A stretch of DNA of 64,000 nt from Sinorhizobium meliloti (lineage in GTDB: Bacteria; Pseudomonadota; Alphaproteobacteria; Rhizobiales; Rhizobiaceae): contig NZ_CP141213.1 in assembly GCF_035610345.1 (NCBI RefSeq), positions 1,426,001 to 1,490,000 on the forward strand. Direction: 5' to 3'. Both the position numbers and the translations under genes were made by a program. The notes below the pieces were generated by a model. The model worked only from the letters and a program-made list of their open reading frames with translations, was not told the DNA's origin and ran no database searches. Below, one piece after another: positions 29,021 to 40,435 of the stretch; positions within the stretch are counted from its first letter, which is position 1; each line of letters opens with the position of its first letter.

Positions 29021-29228
29021 CGGTCGATTTCAAGAACGGAGCGTGCAAGCATGCGCTCGACGAGTGATAGGCCTCGTCGAGCACGGCTTCCACATCGGGA
29101 AACGCCTCCTCCCAACTGCGCGCCCGGTCAGCGATCACACGCAATTGCTCGCGCGTGCAGCCGCAGCATTTACCGGCGTCCCGCGTATCTGGTAGCAGAT
29201 CATCGTCCGGCCCCCGCCCGAAGGCCAT
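29016..29228 (-). CDS. Small hypothetical protein
   Basis: A 70-residue frame with genome-like high-GC third positions and a charged, helical middle (REQLRVIADRARSWEEAFPD). The N-terminal half has a CCGC cysteine cluster. The ribosome site is weak (GAGACGACGAA). It lies between the two DUF982 copies and may have entered with the VapBC segment. I do not recognise a family, and it may not be a real gene. Confidence 0.35.
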   Translation of the reverse strand: MAFGRGPDDDLLPDTRDAGKCCGCTREQLRVIADRARSWEEAFPDVEAVLDEAYHSSSACLHAPFLKSTG

Positions 29229-29321
29229 TTCGTCGTCTCAACAGACGTTTTCGCGTCGCCGAAATGAAGACGGCGCCACGGCGCGCATGCTGGGGTCTGT
29301 GCATGATGACCTGATCCTCCC

Positions 29322-29617
29322 GCTTTACGCCCTTTGCGCAGCCTTGACGCTGTCGCCCTGCGGCTCGCGGGCCGGCGGTGCCATGACGAGCGGCATGCCC
29401 GCTTCAAGGCAAGCGGCGATGAAGGCTTCCCGCGCCACTGCCGCCGGCGTCATCCGGTTCAAGGCCCGCCGACAGGTCCGCACCGCCCGTTCGTAGCGCT
29501 CGCCCTTCCTGAGCGGCCACTCGTTTTCCAGGAAGTCGAGGGCCTCGTAAACGGAGGCAAAAGTGTGCGTCAGACCGTTGGAAAGGCGCACGGTGAGAGG
29601 GATCGTCCAGGGGATCT
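29322..29617. repeat. Direct repeat of about 296 bp, copy 2 (DUF982)
   Basis: Second copy of the repeat at 28003-28294. It holds the 3' part of the intact DUF982 gene; similarity ends just inside the gene, a few codons after its start. Confidence 0.85.
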
Positions 29618-29630
29618 CATTGAGAAGCAT
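29325..29630 (-). CDS. DUF982 domain protein
   Basis: A 101-residue DUF982 protein, a family common in rhizobia, with the usual VRLSNGLTHTFASVYEALDF opening and a basic middle (RKGERYERAVRTCRRALNR). A textbook AAGGAGG precedes ATG at 29630. This is the intact version of the broken copy at 28002. The function of DUF982 is unknown; rhizobial genomes often carry several paralogues. Confidence 0.85.
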   Translation of the reverse strand: MLLNEIPWTIPLTVRLSNGLTHTFASVYEALDFLENEWPLRKGERYERAVRTCRRALNRMTPAAVAREAFIAACLEAGMPLVMAPPAREPQGDSVKAAQRA

Positions 29631-29805
29631 TTTTCCTCCTTTCCTCTGCCGTCAATGAACTGCACGCCCGCTGCACTCTCACGGGTCGAACGAACCAGGC
29701 AGCGCTGCGAGGTGCCATATTGATCTCTGCGCGTCTCGAAAACGTATCGCGCTGAACAGATATTGGAGCGGAAAAGGTAAATTCAAGAACCTCGATCAGC
29801 GGCTT

Positions 29806-29832
29806 GGGCCCTCGTTCGAAGGGCCGATTTTT
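29806..29832 (+). terminator. Intrinsic terminator, possible small-RNA end
   Basis: GGCCCT and AGGGCC form a stem around a 7-nt loop, followed by GATTTTTG with a run of five T. No protein gene lies upstream on this strand for over 1 kb, so it may end a small RNA that starts near 29710-29760. The RNA start is not identified. Confidence 0.5.
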
Positions 29833-29881
29833 GCGGTCGCTCATGGCCGGAGTAAAGGACGAAAATCGATGCCCGGAGACC

Positions 29882-29908
29882 CTTGAAACCCGGCTTCGAA
29901 TGACTAAA
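29882..29908 (+). promoter_or_regulatory. Candidate RpoH-type promoter of hsp20
   Basis: CTTGAAA at 29882 matches the -35 box of heat-shock sigma factors, and CTAAAT about 15 bp later is a weak -10. It would start a leader of roughly 90 nt, a length that fits the ROSE element. Confidence 0.4.
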
Positions 29909-30009
29909 TCGGGTGCGAGAGCCGCCTGTAAGGGGCTCGCAGTCGAGGAGCTCCGTTCTCTTCGGCGCTCCTCATCGTCCATGTTGCTCAAGGAGGATAT
30001 GGCTATGAG
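29905..30009 (+). promoter_or_regulatory. ROSE-type RNA thermometer
   Basis: The last hairpin is distinctive. CTCAT (29971-29975) pairs with ATGAG (30005-30009, containing the start codon), CCAT pairs with ATGG, and TTGCT (29984-29988) faces the AGGAGG ribosome site (29991-29996). The U(U/C)GCU motif opposite the Shine-Dalgarno is the hallmark of ROSE elements of rhizobial small heat-shock genes. An upstream stem, GAGGAGC/GCTCCTC (29945-29973), is also present. At low temperature the start would be masked; heat would open it. Confidence 0.82.
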
Positions 30010-30484
30010 AACAAGCTTCGATTTCTCGCCGCTGTCGCGCTCCAGCGTTGGCTTCGAACATCTGTTCGACCTCTTGGATTCAGCAAGTCGCCTGGCGCCG
30101 AACGACAACTGGCCGCCCTACGACATCGTGCGAGTCGGTGAGAACCAGTACCGGATCGCAATGTCGGTAGCGGGCTTCGCCCCGGACGAGATCACCATCA
30201 CGCACGAGCAGCAGATGCTGACCGTTACCGGCGCGAAAACCGGAGAAGACGACACCGAATATCTCTACCGCGGTATTGCCGCACGCAACTTCGAGCGTCG
30301 CTTCCAGCTCGCCGACTTTGTCAGCGTCACCGGCGCCAACCTCGCCAACGGCCTGCTCAAGATCGATCTCGTCCGTGAGCTTCCCGAGCAGATGAAGCCG
30401 CGTCGGATAGAGATACATCAGGCAGAGGCATTGCCGGCCGGCGAGGCCTCGAAACAGATCGAAGGCGAAAAGCACGCAGCGTAG
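30005..30484 (+). CDS. Small heat-shock protein Hsp20 (ROSE-controlled)
   Basis: A 159-residue Hsp20/alpha-crystallin chaperone of the IbpA-like class. The alpha-crystallin domain (about 35-130) includes YDIVRVGENQYRIAMSVAGF and ANGLLKIDLVRELPE. It holds unfolding proteins in the cytosol during heat stress. The second of two in-frame ATGs (30005) is preferred because AGGAGG is 8 nt upstream of it but only 2 nt from the first. Translation is probably controlled by the ROSE thermometer. Confidence 0.92.
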   Translation: MRTSFDFSPLSRSSVGFEHLFDLLDSASRLAPNDNWPPYDIVRVGENQYRIAMSVAGFAPDEITITHEQQMLTVTGAKTGEDDTEYLYRGIAARNFERRFQLADFVSVTGANLANGLLKIDLVRELPEQMKPRRIEIHQAEALPAGEASKQIEGEKHAA

Positions 30485-30603
30485 CTGCGCATGCCAATCG
30501 CACCGAAGCGCCGGCGGACGCTGACGCTTCGGCTCCGGAATGGGGGCGGGAGAGGCCGCAAGACGCCACACCCCGCTCCCAATGCAAAGAAAGGAACGGA
30601 CCG

Positions 30604-31110
30604 ATGAATGTACGTGATCTCATCCCATGGGGCCGCGCGCAGGGCCAGGTGCCGGCTTCCTATCGCGACAACGACCGAAATCCCTTCCTGGCGCTCCACA
30701 GGGAAATGAACCGCCTGTTCGACGACGCCTTCCGCAGCTTCGAAACCCGCCTGCCCTTCAGCGGCCTTACGGGTTTTGCAGGCGGCTGGCCGAGCGTGGA
30801 GGTCTCGGACCGGGATAAGGAAATCAAGGTGACCGCTGAACTGCCGGGTCTCGAGGAAAAGGATGTCGAACTGTCCTTGTCCGAGGGCGTGCTGTCGCTG
30901 CGAGGCGAAAAGCGGGCAGAGACCGAGGACCAGGAGAACCAGTTCTCGGAGCGATATTACGGTCGCTTCGAACGGCGCATTCCGCTCGGATACGAGGTGG
31001 ACGAAAGCAAGGTGAATGCGACCTTCCGCAATGGCGTCCTGACGGTGACCCTGCCGAAGACCGAGCAGGCCCAGTCGAAAGCCAAACGCATTGCGATCAA
31101 CGGGCGGTAG
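30604..31110 (+). CDS. Small heat-shock protein Hsp20, second class
   Basis: A 168-residue Hsp20 with an alpha-crystallin domain (about 60-165): PSVEVSDRDKEIKVTAELPG, GVLSLRGEKRAE and FRNGVLTVTLPK. The N-terminal arm (NPFLALHREMNRLFDDAF) is typical of a different bacterial sHsp class from the first gene. AAAGGAAC lies upstream of ATG. It is 119 bp after the first hsp20 and probably cotranscribed, but has no ROSE-like fold at its own start. Confidence 0.92.
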   Translation: MNVRDLIPWGRAQGQVPASYRDNDRNPFLALHREMNRLFDDAFRSFETRLPFSGLTGFAGGWPSVEVSDRDKEIKVTAELPGLEEKDVELSLSEGVLSLRGEKRAETEDQENQFSERYYGRFERRIPLGYEVDESKVNATFRNGVLTVTLPKTEQAQSKAKRIAINGR

Positions 31111-31144
31111 TTGCCTGTTGCAGTCCCCGCCGTCGGCGAGGGCC

Positions 31145-31260
31145 CTTCACCTGCCTGCCGGCACCTGCTCCCCACAGGCGGGGGCGAAGGGGTTCGCGGC
31201 ACCTTCCGCGTCCCTCGCGAAGCTCACTATCTAAATGGGCGAGCTGCCGGCAGGCGGATG
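31145..31260. repeat. RIME-like palindromic element
   Basis: Outer arms CCTGCCTGCCGGCA and TGCCGGCAGGCGG are inverted repeats, and an inner CTCCCC/GGGGGCG hairpin follows the left arm. It shares the CTGCCGGCACCT core with the element at 13768. It lies between converging hsp20 and guaD genes. Confidence 0.6.
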
Positions 31261-31297
31261 CGGGCCTGCTGCACGCTTCCTTTGATCGTACTTTCAG

Positions 31298-32637
<1,340 letters not shown>

Positions 32638-32641
<4 letters not shown>

Positions 32642-33876
32642 TGGACCTTTCCTTCCTTTACGGTCGTCTCGTACCAGGAGGCGATAAGCTGGCGTTCCTC
32701 CTCGGTGATGCCGGTGACGTTGGCAGGCGGCATGGCATGCGAGCGCCCCGCCTGCAGGTAGATTTCGCGGGCATGCGCGACGATGTCGCCGTCGGCTTCG
32801 AGAACCACGCCCTTAGGCGGCACGATTATGCCTTCCCATCCGGGCTCGCGCGCATGGCACATGGAACAGCGGCCAAGCACGGTGTCGCGCACTTTGGAAA
32901 AGTCCGGCGACGCGACGACGGCCTCGACGGCCGTCGAAGCCCGGGCCTCTCCGCCTTCGGAGAGAACCTTGGGCACGGTGGAGAGCCACATGATGGCGAT
33001 GAACAGAAGCACCGTCGCGAGCCATGTCCAGGTCGGGCTGCCCTTGTTGGCGTGGCGGGTGTTGAACCAGTGACGGATCGTGACCCCCATGAGGAAGACC
33101 AGCGAGGCGATGATCCAGTTATACTGCGTGCCGAAGGCGAGCGGATAATGGTTCGAAAGCATCAGGAACAGCACGGGCAGCGTCAGATAGTTGTTGTGCG
33201 TCGAACGCTGCTTCGCCTGCTTTCCGAGCGCAGGATCGGGCGTCCGGCCCGCGATCAGATCGGCAACGACCTTCTTCTGGTTCGGGATGATGATGAAGAA
33301 CACGTTGGCCGACATGATGGTCGCCGTGAAGGCGCCGAGATGGAGATAGGCAGCCCGGCCCGTGAAGAGCTGGGTGTAACCCCAAGCGACGGCGACGAGA
33401 ATGAAATAGAGCAGCACCATCAGCCGCGTATTGTCGTTGCCGAACGGCGAACGGCAGATCGTGTCATAGGCAAGCCAGCCGAAGCCGAGCGAGGCCAGCG
33501 AGATGGCGATGGCCATCGGCTTCGAGACGTCGAGCACGTTCGGATCGATGAGGTAGAGGTCCGCGCCGGCATAATAGACGAGCGCAAGCATGCCGAAACC
33601 GGAGAGCCAGGTGACGTAGGACTCCCACTTGAACCAGATCAGGTGCTCCGGCATGTTTTCCGGCGCAACCAGATACTTCTGGATGTGATAGAAGCCGCCG
33701 CCATGCACCTGCCACTCTTCGCCGTAGGCGCCGACCGGCATGCCCGGACGCTGCTTCAGCCCCAGGTCGAGCGCGACGAAGTAGAAGGATGAGCCGATCC
33801 AGGCTATGCCGGTGATGACATGCAGCCATCTCACCGCAAATGTCAGCCAATCCCAGGCGATGGCATACTCGTACAT
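32638..33876 (-). CDS. puuD: Urate hydroxylase with cytochrome c domain (PuuD)
   Basis: A 412-residue integral membrane urate hydroxylase that oxidises urate to 5-hydroxyisourate. About eight membrane helices form the N-terminal part (WLHVITGIAWIGSSFYFVAL), followed by a periplasmic cytochrome c domain with heme motif CSMCH (residue about 330) and a distal Met region (SHAMPPANVTG). Electrons presumably pass to the respiratory chain, unlike soluble uricase. The start at 33876 has GGGGAGAA upstream. Confidence 0.94.
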
Positions 33877-34025
33877 TGAGTTCTCCCCATTTCTCTCGCG
33901 CTCATTATGTGTCATTGCTTGGGGAGGCGGGAACGGCGCCATCGCACCAACTCTTTCAAAAAAAACTATAAAATCGAAGAGGGGCCGGAGCGCTACGTTC
34001 GCGCCGGAAGAGCAGAGGCGGAAGC

Positions 34026-34973
34026 ATGTCCTATCTCGATAATGTGCGTGTGTTCGTGCGCGTCGTGGAACTTGGAACGCTGTCGGCAGCGGGCCGCGAT
34101 CAGCGCGTCACGCCGGCGGTTGCCAGCAACAGAATCAAGGAGTTGGAGCGGCATATGGGCGTGCGCCTGTTCAACCGCACCACCAGAAAACTGACGCCGA
34201 CCGAGCACGGACGAGTCTTCTACGAAGGCGCGGTAAAGATCCTCGAAGCGGTGAACGAGGCGGAGAGCGCCATTGCCGATCTTTCAAGAAATCCGAAGGG
34301 AGCGCTGAAGATCACCGCCCCGCTCGGCATCGGCCGGCGGCTGATCGCGCCCGGCATACCGGAGTTTCACGACCGCTACCCGGATATCGAGGTGCGGTTG
34401 CGCCTCTCCGATCATAATGTCGACATCCTTGCCGAGGGCGTCGACATCGCCTTCAAGCTCGGCATACTCGAGGATTCGAACCTGCGCATGCGCGGCATCA
34501 TGAACTGCGACCGCGTGCTCTGCGGGTCGCCGCGCTATTTCGAAAGGCGCGGCATCCCTTCGTCGCCGGACGACCTCCTCAGCCACAGCCACGACTGTCT
34601 TCTGCTGCGCTATCCCGGGTCGAAGGAGTATTACTGGACCTTGCAGACACCGGACGGCGTTCGCAAGTTCGAGGTCGGCGGTCCCTATGATTCGGATGAT
34701 GGCGACGTGCTCACCCAGTGGGCGCTTGACGGACGCGGCATCGTCAACAAGCCGCTCTTCGAGGTGAAACAGCATATCGACGAGGGCTTGCTCGTCCCGG
34801 TGCTCGAGGAGACGCCGCCGCTCGGCGCCCAGCTTGCGGCGATCTACCCGCACAAGCGCTTCCAGGATCCGAAGGTCCGGCTGATGATCGACTTCATGGC
34901 CGAGCGCTGTCAGCGGCTGATCGGCAAGATGCTTGCCGAGCCTCATGAGGTGCAGGAGCGTTCAAGCGCTTGA
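34026..34973 (+). CDS. LysR family transcriptional regulator
   Basis: A 315-residue LysR regulator with an N-terminal winged helix-turn-helix (about 1-60: FVRVVELGTLSAAGRDQRVT, RLFNRTTRKLTPTEHG) and a C-terminal co-inducer domain (about 90-300). It is divergent from puuD-guaD across 149 bp and lies beside the xdh genes, so it is the best candidate regulator of purine degradation. The effector may be a purine such as urate or xanthine; this is inference from position. Confidence 0.9.
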   Translation: MSYLDNVRVFVRVVELGTLSAAGRDQRVTPAVASNRIKELERHMGVRLFNRTTRKLTPTEHGRVFYEGAVKILEAVNEAESAIADLSRNPKGALKITAPLGIGRRLIAPGIPEFHDRYPDIEVRLRLSDHNVDILAEGVDIAFKLGILEDSNLRMRGIMNCDRVLCGSPRYFERRGIPSSPDDLLSHSHDCLLLRYPGSKEYYWTLQTPDGVRKFEVGGPYDSDDGDVLTQWALDGRGIVNKPLFEVKQHIDEGLLVPVLEETPPLGAQLAAIYPHKRFQDPKVRLMIDFMAERCQRLIGKMLAEPHEVQERSSA

Positions 34974-34984
34974 GCGCAGCGCCC

Positions 34985-35110
34985 TCAAGGCACAAGCACG
35001 ACCTTACCGATCGTTCGGCGGCTCTCGATCTCTCGATCGCGCGGTGTGCGTCCGCTGCCCGATCCAGCGAAAAGCGGCTGTCGATCGCGGTCGGCGCACG
35101 CCGCCGAGCT
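34985..35110 (-). pseudogene. C-terminal remnant of a quinone-oxidoreductase-like (MDR) gene
   Basis: On the minus strand one frame reads IDSRFSLDRAADAHRAIE and another continues ESRRTIGKVVLVP to a stop: together the usual end of zinc-type or quinone oxidoreductases. The frames are split by a tandem 8-bp duplication (CTCTCGAT twice, 35022-35037). The rest of the gene is missing; xdhC lies directly upstream. It is a decayed fragment between xdhC and the LysR gene. Confidence 0.65.
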
Positions 35111-35169
35111 GAACGAGGCCGATCGCGTGACAGACTGCGTGATCCGCCCGCGAAAGGGCGACAACCGGC

Positions 35170-36036
35170 CTATGCCTTGATCGATCTCTGGCTCTTCGGG
35201 GTGAGCGCGCGAGGCTGCAGATGGCGGTTCAGCGCCGCGGTCATTATCTCGGCCGCGGCAAGGGCTGCGATCACCGGCGGCCGCTTGTCCTTCACCACCG
35301 TACCACCGATCGGGCAAACCAGCCTCTCGAAAAGCTCAGGACGATTGACCTCTCGCGACAGCCAGTTCTTGAAAGTCGCGCGCTTCGTCTTCGAACCGAT
35401 CATGCCGACGTAACTGGCGTCTTCGCGCCCGAGCGCCTCGGTCGCGATCAGGAAGTCGAGTGCGTGATCGTGGGTGAGGACGACGAAGGCGCTGCCCGGC
35501 GGCGCGTCGCGCACGACCGCTTCGGGCATTGCGGTCAGGCAGGTCTCGATACCCGGCACGTCGGCGGCCGAGAGCTCATGTTCGCGGGTGTCGACGAGAA
35601 CGGTCCTGAGCGGCACGTGCGACAGCGCCATGGCGAGCGCGTTGCCGACGTGCCCGGCGCCGAAGATATAGACATGCGGCCGATGCGCGATCTCATCGTC
35701 GCTGCGCTCGATGAGTGTCGCACGCGTGTCCGCATCGACCTTTTTGAAGGAAAGCGCGACGTGGCCGCCGCAGCATTGGCCGATCTCCGGGCCGAGGGGG
35801 ATCGCCAGTCGAAGATCCGCCTTCGCCCCCTGAACGAGTTTCCGCGCGTGGTCGATCGCCATGAATTCCAGCTGTCCGCCGCCGATCGTGGCGAAGGTGC
35901 GGTCTTTTGAAACGAGCATCCAGGCATCGGTATCGCGCGGCGTCGAGCCTGCCGCGCTCGCCACCTCGACAAGCACGCAGGCCCTTTCACGACTCAGGAA
36001 ATCCCGGATGTCTTCTCGGCGCGCCATCTCAGTCAT
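35170..36036 (-). CDS. xdhC: Xanthine dehydrogenase accessory protein XdhC
   Basis: A 288-residue XdhC that binds molybdenum cofactor, promotes its sulfuration and inserts it into XdhB. The N-terminal XdhC/CoxI domain has VEVASAAGSTPR and the conserved GQCCGGHV Cys pair. The C-terminal Rossmann domain has VYIFGAGHVGNALA and YVGMIGSKTKR. It begins 26 bp after xdhB. A second in-frame ATG three codons in could be the true start. Confidence 0.94.
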   Translation of the reverse strand: MTEMARREDIRDFLSRERACVLVEVASAAGSTPRDTDAWMLVSKDRTFATIGGGQLEFMAIDHARKLVQGAKADLRLAIPLGPEIGQCCGGHVALSFKKVDADTRATLIERSDDEIAHRPHVYIFGAGHVGNALAMALSHVPLRTVLVDTREHELSAADVPGIETCLTAMPEAVVRDAPPGSAFVVLTHDHALDFLIATEALGREDASYVGMIGSKTKRATFKNWLSREVNRPELFERLVCPIGGTVVKDKRPPVIAALAAAEIMTAALNRHLQPRALTPKSQRSIKA

Positions 36037-36062
36037 CCATTATCTTCGCCGCGCGATCGTCC

Positions 36063-38396
<2,334 letters not shown>

Positions 38397-38409
38397 GGGT
38401 CCACCCTCT

Positions 38410-39891
38410 CTACATAGCCACCGCGACCGTGCGGTCGATCCGGATATTGCGCGTTTCCTGCGTTTCCAGATGGAAGCGCCGCAGAAGATTCCTCGCAACG
38501 AGCATCCGATATTCGGAAGAGGCGCGCCAGTCGGTGAGCGGCGTGTAATCCCGCTCGAAGGCCGCTAAGCCAGCCTCGATGGCAGCGTCGTTCCATTGCG
38601 CGCCCTTGAGTGCGGCCTCCACGTTCGACGCGCGCTTCGGCGTGCCCGCCATGCCGCCAAAGGCGATAGCCACGTCGGCAACCTTGCCGTCACCGTCGAG
38701 CTTCACGCGAAACGCGCCACAGACTGCGGAGATATCTTCATCGAAGCGTTTCGTGATCTTGTAGACGGCGAAGCGGTCGGTCTCGTCCAGGAAGGGGATC
38801 CGGACAGTCTCTACGAATTCGCCGGGTTCGCGATCCTGCTTGCCGTATTCGATGAAGAAGGCTTCGAGGGGCAGCGTGCGGCGGCGTGTTCCCTTGCGCA
38901 GGATCACCGAAGCGCCAAGTGCGATCAGCGCCGGCGGCGTGTCGCCGATCGGCGAACCGTTGGCGATATTGCCTCCGACCGTGCCCATATTGCGCACCTG
39001 CTCGCCGCCGATACGATCCCAGAGCTCGCGAAGTTGCGGGAAGTGCCGGACGATGACCGGATAGGCCTCCGTGTAGCTTACGCCGGCGGCAAGGCTGATC
39101 CCGTTCGCGTCGACGGAGATCCGCCGCAGTTCTTCAAGATGCGAGAGATGGACGACCGGCGCGATGTCGCGCATGAATTTGGTGACCCAGAGCCCGACAT
39201 CGGTCGAACCGGCGACGATCGTCGCCTTGGGGTTCGTCTCAAGAACCACAGCGAAATCGTCCAGCGAGGCCGGAAGCACGACGCGCTCGTCTTCGCCTCC
39301 GATCTCGACGCGCCGCCCGTCCCGAAGCGCCTCCAGTTGCCGCGTGATCTCCTCACGTTCCACGATCAGCGGATCCTTGCCGAGCTCGCCGACCGATGCA
39401 ATCGCTTCCGCCGCCCGAATGATCGCCGCATAACCGGTGCAGCGACAGAGGTTGCCCTGCAGCGCCTTCTCGATTTCCTGAACGCTCGGCTTCGCATTCG
39501 TCATCCAGAGGCCGTAGAGCGACATCACGAAACCGGGTGTACAGAAACCGCATTGCGAGGCGTGCGTGTCGACCATCGCCTGCTGCACGGGGTGCAGCGG
39601 CCCGTTCGGCTGCGCAAGCGCTTCGACCGTCACCACATGGCAGCCGTCAAGCGATGCGACGAAGCGGATGCAGGCGTTGACGGATTCGTATTTGAGCTTG
39701 CCGTCGAGAAGCCGGCCGACAAGCACGGTGCAGGCGCCGCAGTCGCCTTCCGCGCAGCCTTCTTTCGTCCCGCGCAGACTCCGGTCGATGCGCAGAAAGT
39801 CCAGCAGCGTCTGCACCGGCGATACATCGGCAAGCTCGACGGGCCGGTCGTTCAAAAGGATGCGGATCGTATTGCGGATTTCGGTCGTCAT
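38410..39891 (-). CDS. xdhA: Xanthine dehydrogenase small subunit (2Fe-2S, FAD)
   Basis: A 493-residue electron-transfer subunit. The plant-type 2Fe-2S domain has GCAEGDCGACTVLVG, the second 2Fe-2S domain has CGFCTPGF and CRCTGY, and the FAD-binding domain (about 190-370) has TIVAGSTDVGLWV and GTVGGNIANGSPIGD. It passes electrons from the molybdenum subunit to NAD. It begins 5 bp after uraH. Confidence 0.95.
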   Translation of the reverse strand: MTTEIRNTIRILLNDRPVELADVSPVQTLLDFLRIDRSLRGTKEGCAEGDCGACTVLVGRLLDGKLKYESVNACIRFVASLDGCHVVTVEALAQPNGPLHPVQQAMVDTHASQCGFCTPGFVMSLYGLWMTNAKPSVQEIEKALQGNLCRCTGYAAIIRAAEAIASVGELGKDPLIVEREEITRQLEALRDGRRVEIGGEDERVVLPASLDDFAVVLETNPKATIVAGSTDVGLWVTKFMRDIAPVVHLSHLEELRRISVDANGISLAAGVSYTEAYPVIVRHFPQLRELWDRIGGEQVRNMGTVGGNIANGSPIGDTPPALIALGASVILRKGTRRRTLPLEAFFIEYGKQDREPGEFVETVRIPFLDETDRFAVYKITKRFDEDISAVCGAFRVKLDGDGKVADVAIAFGGMAGTPKRASNVEAALKGAQWNDAAIEAGLAAFERDYTPLTDWRASSEYRMLVARNLLRRFHLETQETRNIRIDRTVAVAM

Positions 39892-39896
39892 TGCCG

Positions 39897-40268
39897 TCAG
39901 CTCCCGCGATACGTGGAATAGCCGTAGGGCGAAAGCAGGAGCGGCACGTGATAATGCGCGGCCCGGTCGGCGATCCCGAAGCGGATAGGGATCACGTCGA
40001 GAAACGGGTGCGTGCCGCGCTCGTCCGCAGGGCCGAGATATTCTCCGGCGTGAAAGCGCAGCTCGTAGGTTCCGGTTGCCATCGTGGAGCCGTTGAGAAG
40101 CGGCGCATCGCAGCGCCCGTCATCGTTGGTGCGGGTCGAGGAAAGAAGCTCCGTCCGTTCACCTTCAATCCGGTAGAGATCGATGCGCAGATTGCTTGCC
40201 GGTTTTCCGCTCGCCGTGTCCAATACGTGGGTCGTCAGGCGCCCGGGCGTTCCGTCTTGAACTTGCAT
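39897..40268 (-). CDS. uraH: 5-Hydroxyisourate hydrolase (transthyretin-like)
   Basis: A 123-residue transthyretin-related enzyme that hydrolyses 5-hydroxyisourate to OHCU. Family hallmarks are [14 protein letters not shown] at the N-terminus, [11 protein letters not shown] in the middle and the C-terminal [18 protein letters not shown] with the YRGS tetrapeptide. It is the first gene of the uraH-xdhA-xdhB-xdhC operon and acts directly on the product of PuuD. Confidence 0.95.
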   Translation of the reverse strand: MQVQDGTPGRLTTHVLDTASGKPASNLRIDLYRIEGERTELLSSTRTNDDGRCDAPLLNGSTMATGTYELRFHAGEYLGPADERGTHPFLDVIPIRFGIADRAAHYHVPLLLSPYGYSTYRGS

Positions 40269-40344
40269 TCTGTCGCTCCTCCGAAAGTCAGCATCGAGGA
40301 TAGAGTATCCGGGGGGCGGGCGCCCTTGTGTAGCGGGCTCAACC

Positions 40345-40366
40345 TTCGAGACTTTCAAATTTTTCG
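40345..40366. promoter_or_regulatory. Shared motif in the uraH/puuE intergenic region
   Basis: TTCGAGACTTTCAAATTTTT, then CG, lies in the 167-bp gap between divergent uraH and puuE. GACTTTCAA(A/G)TTTT recurs upstream of the purine permease at 45318-45333, and a shorter CTTTCAAA lies between puuD and the LysR gene. It may be an operator shared by the purine genes. Confidence 0.4.
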
Positions 40367-40435
40367 GGGGGAATGGGAGAGCGGAATTCTCGCTACGAAT
40401 TGGGCGACGAGACAATCTCTGGAGGAGCTGCTGCT

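Larger units (their letters stand above)
29631..30004. other. 374-bp leader region upstream of the first hsp20
   Basis: No protein gene is convincing here. Reading in the plus direction the region holds a terminator-like hairpin at 29806-29832 that may end a small RNA, then a candidate heat-shock promoter at 29882-29908, then the ROSE RNA thermometer that runs into the hsp20 start. Confidence 0.6.

Noticed and set aside
29135..29407. A 90-codon minus-strand frame across the DUF982 boundary
   Set aside because: It overlaps the intact DUF982 gene in another frame and has no domain or ribosome site.
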